A stretch of DNA of 37,838 nt from Pseudomonadota bacterium (lineage in GTDB: Bacteria > Pseudomonadota > Gammaproteobacteria > Burkholderiales > Gallionellaceae): the NCBI GenBank assembly GCA_021783855.1, contig JAJXTL010000011.1, positions 1 to 37,838 on the forward strand. The letters are read 5' to 3'. The notes beneath the pieces were generated by a model that did no database searches, had not been told where the DNA came from, and saw only the letters and a program-made list of their open reading frames with translations. A program made the translations under genes and the position numbers. Shown piece by piece: positions 33,469 through 37,838 of this stretch; position 1 is the first letter of the stretch, and each line of letters opens with the position of its first letter.

Positions 33469-33521
33469 TGTGCGTGTTGCGCTCGATTAAGGGAAGCGCA
33501 GGAGAACCGTGAATTGAGGGG

Positions 33522-33547
33522 GAAAGTTGCCGTTAATCGGCAGATAA
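33522..33547 (+). promoter_or_regulatory. Possible sigma-28-like promoter of flgBCDEF
   Basis: GAAAGTTG (33522-33529), 10 nt, then GCAGATAA (33540-33547). Against TAAAGTTT-N11-GCCGATAA this keeps most bases, but the spacing is 1 nt short. Middle flagellar genes are usually not FliA-dependent, so this may be chance. No better signal was found in the 140-bp flgA-flgB divergent region. Confidence 0.35.
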
Positions 33548-33608
33548 CAATTCTTCAGCACGCCGTATTATCTCACCATGGTTATATTTCAGTGAGCTGG
33601 AGTGCGTA

Positions 33609-34013
33609 ATGATCAACAAACTGGATGAGGCGATGCGTTTTCAACAGACCGCACTGAGCTTGCGTGGCGCGCGTCAGGAGTTGCTGGCTGCCAATGTGGC
33701 CAATGCCGATACGCCGGGCTACAAGGCGCGGGATTTTGATTTTGCCAGCGCCTTGCAAAATGCCATGTCCGGGACGACCGCCAAATTGCCGCTGGTGACG
33801 ACTTCAGGCATGCATCTGGAAGGCAATGCAGGCAGCTCGGTGATGGGTGCGCCTGTGCAGTATCGCAGGCCGGATCAGCCGAGTGCCGACGGGAATACGG
33901 TGAACATGGATGTGGAGCGCGCCCAGGCCGCCGATAATGCCTTGCGTTACGAGGTTGGCGTGACATTTGTCGTTAACGATGTGAAAAACATGACGGCGGC
34001 TTTGCAACCTTAA
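33609..34013 (+). CDS. flgB: Flagellar proximal rod protein FlgB
   Basis: 134 residues, normal for FlgB. The N-terminal helix and ELLAANVANADTPGYKARDF are the conserved rod/hook signature. The C-terminal helix ends in VVNDVKNMTAALQP. Exported by FlhA/FlhB without cleavage and assembled on the FliE/MS-ring base. First gene of the flgBCDEFG operon; flgC follows after 18 nt. Confidence 0.97.
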   Translation: MINKLDEAMRFQQTALSLRGARQELLAANVANADTPGYKARDFDFASALQNAMSGTTAKLPLVTTSGMHLEGNAGSSVMGAPVQYRRPDQPSADGNTVNMDVERAQAADNALRYEVGVTFVVNDVKNMTAALQP

Positions 34014-34031
34014 CAAAAAAAGGAGAGTGTC

Positions 34032-34430
34032 GTGTCTCTGTTTAATATTTTTAATATAGCGGGTTCCGGAATGGCGGCGCAGTCGCAGCGGCTGAACGTG
34101 GTTGCCAGCAATCTGGCGAATGCCGACAGTACCACCAGTGCGGACGGCAAGCCGTATCGCGCCAAAGAGGTGGTTTTTTCCGCAACGCCCATGAACGGTG
34201 CGCAAGGTGTGAAGGTGGTGGCTGTGGCTGAAAGCACCGCGCCGATGAAGATGGTGTACGACCCCAGCCATCCGATGGCGGATGCGAAAGGCTATGTTTC
34301 CATGCCTAACGTGAACGTGGTGGATGAAATGGTCAACATGATCTCGGCTTCCCGTTCTTATCAGAATAATGTGGATGTGTTGAATACTTCCAAGTCGATG
34401 TTAATAAAGACGCTGACCATCGGTCTGTAA
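34032..34430 (+). CDS. flgC: Flagellar proximal rod protein FlgC
   Basis: 132 residues. GTG start at 34032 behind AAAGGAGAG. The N-terminal rod motif reads [20 protein letters not shown], and the C-terminal one reads [23 protein letters not shown], typical for FlgC. It forms the rod with FlgB, FlgF and FlgG. Confidence 0.97.
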   Translation: MSLFNIFNIAGSGMAAQSQRLNVVASNLANADSTTSADGKPYRAKEVVFSATPMNGAQGVKVVAVAESTAPMKMVYDPSHPMADAKGYVSMPNVNVVDEMVNMISASRSYQNNVDVLNTSKSMLIKTLTIGL

Positions 34431-34450
34431 CTTTTTAAGAGGAGAATGTC

Positions 34451-35146
34451 ATGGTAAGTCCCACTCAAGCTGCCAATGCAAGTTCGGTGTTCGCGGCCCT
34501 CAACGGGGGTGCTTCTGCGCCGGCGACTGCGGCGGCAGTTGCGACAACAAGTGCTCAGGCAACGCAGAATCAATTCATGAAGCTGCTGGTTACGCAGTTG
34601 CAGAATCAGGATCCGCTCAATCCGATGGATAATTCTCAGATGACCTCGCAAATAGCACAGATCAATACGGTGAGCGGGATTAACCAGCTGAATACCACGC
34701 TGCAGGCGCTGGCTGCCAGCATGACGCCGAACCAGACCGTGCAGGCGGCCAGCATGATAGGTCACGGTGCGATGGTGCCGGGCAGCGGTGTGAACTTGGT
34801 TTCCGGCACGCCTGCTGTGGGCGGATTCTCGTTACCCGGCGCATCGGATGCTACCACGGTATCGATTTACGACAGTACCGGCGCGCTGGTGAATACCTTG
34901 AATCTGGGTGCGCAACCGGCAGGCGTTTCCGACTGGCAGTGGAATGGCACGGACAGTACAGGGGCTGCCGCGCCGGCGGGTAATTACACCTTCAAAGTCA
35001 ACGCGTCGCTGGCAGGCAGTGCGGTGGCTGCGACCACCCTGCAATACGGGCTGGTGAACAGCGTGACTCAGGGGGCAACAGGATTAACCCTGAGTGTGGG
35101 TAATCTGTCAAATATCGCGCTTAACAGTGTTCAACAAATTCTGTAA
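34451..35146 (+). CDS. flgD: Hook capping protein FlgD
   Basis: 231 residues. The N-terminal export/assembly region is ATQNQFMKLLVTQLQNQDPL with NPMDNSQMTSQIAQ. The C-terminal half is a tudor/FnIII-like fold containing VSIYDSTGALVNTL and DWQWNGTDSTGAAAPAGNYT. It scaffolds hook polymerisation and leaves when the hook is complete. AGGAGA precedes the ATG. Confidence 0.96.
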   Translation: MVSPTQAANASSVFAALNGGASAPATAAAVATTSAQATQNQFMKLLVTQLQNQDPLNPMDNSQMTSQIAQINTVSGINQLNTTLQALAASMTPNQTVQAASMIGHGAMVPGSGVNLVSGTPAVGGFSLPGASDATTVSIYDSTGALVNTLNLGAQPAGVSDWQWNGTDSTGAAAPAGNYTFKVNASLAGSAVAATTLQYGLVNSVTQGATGLTLSVGNLSNIALNSVQQIL

Positions 35147-35161
35147 GTCCGGGGAGATATC

Positions 35162-36862
35162 ATGAGTTTTGAACAAGGTCTGAGCGGACTTAACGCCGCA
35201 AGCACTAATCTGAATGCCATAGGCAATAATGTCGCAAACGCCAGTACGGTGGGTTTTAAACAGTCTCAGGCGCAATTCGCCGACATGTATGCAGCCTCCC
35301 TGTCGGGCGCCAGTGCGGCGCAAATCGGCACGGGTGTGAGCGTCTCGACTGTCTCGCAGCAGTTCACTCAGGGCAATATTACCAGCACCACCAATCCTCT
35401 GGATACGGCCATCAATGGACCGGGGTTTTTTCAGCTCACCAACACTGCCGGGGCGACGGTTTATAGCCGAAACGGCCAGTTCCTGCTGGATAAAAACGGC
35501 TTTCTGGTCAACGCTCAGGGCGCTAAGGTGAATGGTTATATGCCGAATGCGGCGGGTGTGATACTTAGTGGCGCGCCGGTGCCGCTGCAAATCAATCCGG
35601 CGAATTTGCAGCCCCAGCCAACGGCAACTTCCACGGTGGGGGTGAATCTGAATTCGGCCTCTGCCGTGCCGATCACCGCCGTATTCAATTCGACCGATCC
35701 GACCTCATACACCAACTCCACCTCGATGACCGTTTACGACAGTTTGGGCGCATCCCATGTGGGGACGATGTATTTTGACAGGCTGCCATTGTGGGCTGCC
35801 GGTACTACGCCTGCGGCTCCGACGATGACTGCGTCGACTACGACTTCCGCGACACTCTCTTCAGTTGCGGGTCTGGCGGCTGGCAATACCCTTACCTTTA
35901 CGCCTGCGCTGCCCGCAGTACCGCAAACCGTGACGATAACGGGGGTCGACCCTGTCGCCAATACGGTGACTTTTGCGGCTTTGGCGGCAGCGCCGGCAAT
36001 AACTTCGGCAGTAACGACCAATGCCCCTTCCGCCAACTGGAATACCTATCTGACGGTGGATGGCGCGATGATCCCATCGGTGTCAACCACGGTGCCAGCG
36101 GCTACCGCTATTGGTGCAACCACGGCGACCCTGGCTTCCGTCGCAGGTCTGGCGGTGGGCAGCAATATCACTATCGCCGGCAATCCGGCACCGCTCACCA
36201 TTACCAATATTGCGGGAACTACGGTGACCTTTGCGCCGCCGACAACTGCAGTTACAGCTGCTGGCGCTGCCGTCACCGGACAGACCCCGCTTTCCATGCT
36301 TACTTTTAACGCTCTGGGCGCGTTAACTTCTACGAGTCCGGCCAGTATCCCGCTCGGGACGGTCACTTCCGCTGCGTTGTTCCCGAATTCCACTTCGGTG
36401 TCGACCACCCAGACTATCGCTTTCAACTTTGCTGCGCCGACTGCGGCGACGACGCAATTTGGCGGCGCTTTCGGGGTCAATACGCTGACGCAGAACGGCT
36501 ATGCCTCGGGTCAGCTCAATTCCACCAGCACTAATGCGGATGGCACGATCATGGGGCGTTACTCCAACGGCCAGACGCGCTCGCTTGGGCAGATCGTGCT
36601 GGCAAACTTTACCGGGGTACAGGGGTTGCAGTCCATTGGAAATAACAGTTGGGTGCAAACGGCCGCATCGGGTAACCCGCTGGTCGGTACGCCCGGCTCA
36701 AGCAGTCTGGGTTCGTTGCAATCCTCGGCGACCGAAGACTCCAACGTGGATCTGACCGCAGCGCTGGTAAATATGATTACTGCACAGCGTGTATATCAGG
36801 CGAATGCGCAGACCATCAAGACTGAGGACCAATTGATGCAGACCGTCGTGAATCTGAGGTAA
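35162..36862 (+). CDS. flgE: Flagellar hook protein FlgE with two inserted repeat modules
   Basis: 566 residues against about 400 in enterics. The N-terminal hook motif is LNAIGNNVANASTVGFKQSQ; next come NPLDTAINGPGFFQL and SRNGQFLLDKNGFLVN; the C-terminus is LVNMITAQRVYQANAQTIKT. The exposed middle domain is expanded. Two related Ala/Thr/Val-rich modules of about 55-60 residues start near residues 227 (ATLSSVAGLAAGNTLTF) and 318 (ATLASVAGLAVGSNITI). Between them lies the normal NWNTYLTVDG segment. The insertions are in frame and should face outward on the hook (inference). Confidence 0.94.
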   Translation: MSFEQGLSGLNAASTNLNAIGNNVANASTVGFKQSQAQFADMYAASLSGASAAQIGTGVSVSTVSQQFTQGNITSTTNPLDTAINGPGFFQLTNTAGATVYSRNGQFLLDKNGFLVNAQGAKVNGYMPNAAGVILSGAPVPLQINPANLQPQPTATSTVGVNLNSASAVPITAVFNSTDPTSYTNSTSMTVYDSLGASHVGTMYFDRLPLWAAGTTPAAPTMTASTTTSATLSSVAGLAAGNTLTFTPALPAVPQTVTITGVDPVANTVTFAALAAAPAITSAVTTNAPSANWNTYLTVDGAMIPSVSTTVPAATAIGATTATLASVAGLAVGSNITIAGNPAPLTITNIAGTTVTFAPPTTAVTAAGAAVTGQTPLSMLTFNALGALTSTSPASIPLGTVTSAALFPNSTSVSTTQTIAFNFAAPTAATTQFGGAFGVNTLTQNGYASGQLNSTSTNADGTIMGRYSNGQTRSLGQIVLANFTGVQGLQSIGNNSWVQTAASGNPLVGTPGSSSLGSLQSSATEDSNVDLTAALVNMITAQRVYQANAQTIKTEDQLMQTVVNLR

Positions 36863-36863
36863 T

Positions 36864-36928
36864 GGTAAGTGGTAAGTGGACTTTTTCACTCGCTACTGAG
36901 CCACGCAGTGCCGCTCCACTTGCAACTT
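36864..36928 (+). repeat. Heptamer array hairpin (site G)
   Basis: In the flgE-flgF gap. The left arm is GGTAAGT twice (36864-36877). The right arm at about 36887-36928 is degenerate (CACTCGC, TACTGAG, CCACGCA, ..CCACTT, GCAACTT). The end CACTTGCAACTT is identical to that of site E. Confidence 0.6.
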
Positions 36929-36948
36929 GCTAGAAAAAGGGGTTTGAC

Positions 36949-37692
36949 ATGGATAAACTGATTTACACCGCGATGACAGGTGCTTCTCAGGTGCTGGAGC
37001 AACAGGCGACGGTATCGGAGAATCTGGCTAATGCAAGTACGCCGGGATTTCGCGCGGCACTGAGCAGTTTTCGCGCTGTGCCCGTGGTGGGTGAAGGACT
37101 GCCTACCCGCACTATGGTGGTTGATTCAACGCCCGGTTCGGATTTCACACCGGCTTCTTTTCAAGCTAGCGGAAGTAATCTTGATTTGGCGTTAAACGGC
37201 CCGGGCTGGCTTGCCGTGCAGGGGGTTGACGGCAAGGAGGCTTACACGCGTAATGGCAGTTTACAGATCAGCCCGAATGGGGTGCTGCAAACTCGTACAG
37301 GGTTGAATGTGATGGGAGAAGCCGGGCCGATCACGATACCGCCTACTTCACAGATTACGTTTGCCAAAGACGGCACGATTTCGACCATAAGCGATGGGTC
37401 TTTGCCCAATGCGATTGCCGCGATAGGGCGCGTAAAGCTGGTCAATCCGCCGGCTGCTCAAATGGAGCGTAGCGCGGATGGCCTGTTTCGCCTGAAAAAT
37501 GGTGCGACAGCACCGGTTAGCGCAAACACCGAAGTGATTTCCGGTAACCTGGAAGGCAGTAATGTGAGCATGGTCAAATCATTGGTGGACATGATTTCAT
37601 TGTCACGCAAATTCGATATGCAGATGAAAATGCTGACCACTGCGGATAATGACGCAAAACAGGCCAGTTCGATAATGGGCATAACAGGATAG
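36949..37692 (+). CDS. flgF: Flagellar proximal rod protein FlgF
   Basis: 247 residues. The N-terminal signature is VSENLANASTPGFRAALSSF; next comes LDLALNGPGWLAVQ with EAYTRNGSLQISPNGVLQ; the C-terminal VKSLVDMISLSRKFDMQMKM matches the rod/hook end. It joins FlgG in the rod. The TAG stop is directly followed by a heptamer array, then flgG. Confidence 0.97.
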   Translation: MDKLIYTAMTGASQVLEQQATVSENLANASTPGFRAALSSFRAVPVVGEGLPTRTMVVDSTPGSDFTPASFQASGSNLDLALNGPGWLAVQGVDGKEAYTRNGSLQISPNGVLQTRTGLNVMGEAGPITIPPTSQITFAKDGTISTISDGSLPNAIAAIGRVKLVNPPAAQMERSADGLFRLKNGATAPVSANTEVISGNLEGSNVSMVKSLVDMISLSRKFDMQMKMLTTADNDAKQASSIMGITG

Positions 37693-37787
37693 TAAGTAGT
37701 AAGTAGTAAGTGGTAAGTGGTAAGTGGTAAGTGGTAAGTGGTAAGGAAGTGGGGATTGCCACTGACTACTCGCGACTGACCGCTCAC
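37693..37787 (+). repeat. Heptamer array hairpin (site H), longest perfect run
   Basis: Starts at the first base after the flgF stop: TAAGTAG twice and TAAGTGG five times (37693-37741), then a decayed unit. The complementary arm at about 37758-37787 reads CCACTGA, CTACTCG, CGACTGA, CCGCTCA in the same 7-bp phase. The flgG Shine-Dalgarno (AAGGG) follows. Confidence 0.9.
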
Positions 37788-37807
37788 AAAACTAAAAGGG
37801 AAAAATC

Positions 37808-37838
37808 ATGATACGTTCTTTGTGGATAGCAAAAACAG
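37808..37838 (+). CDS. flgG: Flagellar distal rod protein FlgG (5' end only)
   Basis: Only the first ten codons (MIRSLWIAKT) are in the window, cut at the edge. The sequence and its position after flgF match the FlgG N-terminus. AAGGG lies just upstream. Confidence 0.85.
   Translation, partial: MIRSLWIAKT

Noticed and set aside
37693..37741. CRISPR array or origin iterons
   Set aside because: Units are 7 bp with no spacers, no cas or replication genes are near, and similar arrays lie in many operon gaps.

Overview
This 37.8-kb window is an almost pure motility locus: 35 protein-coding genes for chemotaxis and flagellar assembly, plus one three-gene metabolic insert. The CheZ-containing chemotaxis set, the FlhF/FlhG pair, a MotC/MotD-like stator, the flgAMN/flgB.. 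arrangement and a near-consensus sigma-28 promoter point to a motile proteobacterium. The overall gene style fits a betaproteobacterium, possibly of the Gallionellaceae/Nitrosomonadales type (inference; no rRNA or other marker is present).

Layout. 1-7.0 kb is chemotaxis module 1: a methyl-accepting chemotaxis protein (MCP), two tandem CheV paralogues, CheY, CheZ and a CheA without an obvious P2 domain. 7.2-17.0 kb is module 2: an MCP-like cytoplasmic transducer, a second CheY, a large CheA with P2 and a repeat-rich linker, CheW, a PAS/multi-HAMP MCP ending in a CheR tether, CheR, CheD and CheB. 17.0-19.1 kb is a STAS protein plus a receiver-PP2C-kinase protein, a partner-switch pair resembling Pseudomonas HsbA/HsbR. 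19.4-27.2 kb is flhB-flhA-flhF-flhG-fliA-motC-motD, tightly packed and largely translationally coupled. 27.3-28.1 kb is flgN-flgM on the minus strand behind a very good sigma-28 promoter. 28.3-32.8 kb is a plus-strand insert (PLP decarboxylase, TPR/ATP-grasp ligase, second fold-type-I PLP enzyme) that separates flgMN from flgA, genes that form one operon in enterics. 32.8-37.8 kb is flgA (minus) and divergent flgBCDEF plus the first codons of flgG.

How the genes work together. The MCPs, CheW/CheV and two CheA kinases control CheY phosphorylation; CheZ dephosphorylates CheY; CheR, CheB and CheD adapt the receptors. FlhF/FlhG set flagellar position and number, FlhA/FlhB form the export gate, and FlgB-FlgG build rod and hook. 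FliA and FlgM time the late genes, and the partner switch may feed into FlgM.

The striking non-genic content is a dense set of small repeats. (1) Hairpin-forming arrays of 7-bp units lie between che and flg genes, always with a purine-rich arm followed by its degenerate complement. (2) Four copies of a palindromic element (called R1 here) abut gene ends; one is read through as the N-terminus of the decarboxylase. (3) Two copies of a ~105-bp MITE-like element (R2) occur. (4) A 44-bp palindromic element occurs three times, in both orientations, in frame inside cheA2. (5) A 72-bp in-frame duplication lies in the kinase domain of the HsbR-like protein. No RNA genes, CRISPR arrays or complete insertion sequences were seen, and no gene-free stretch exceeds about 255 bp.
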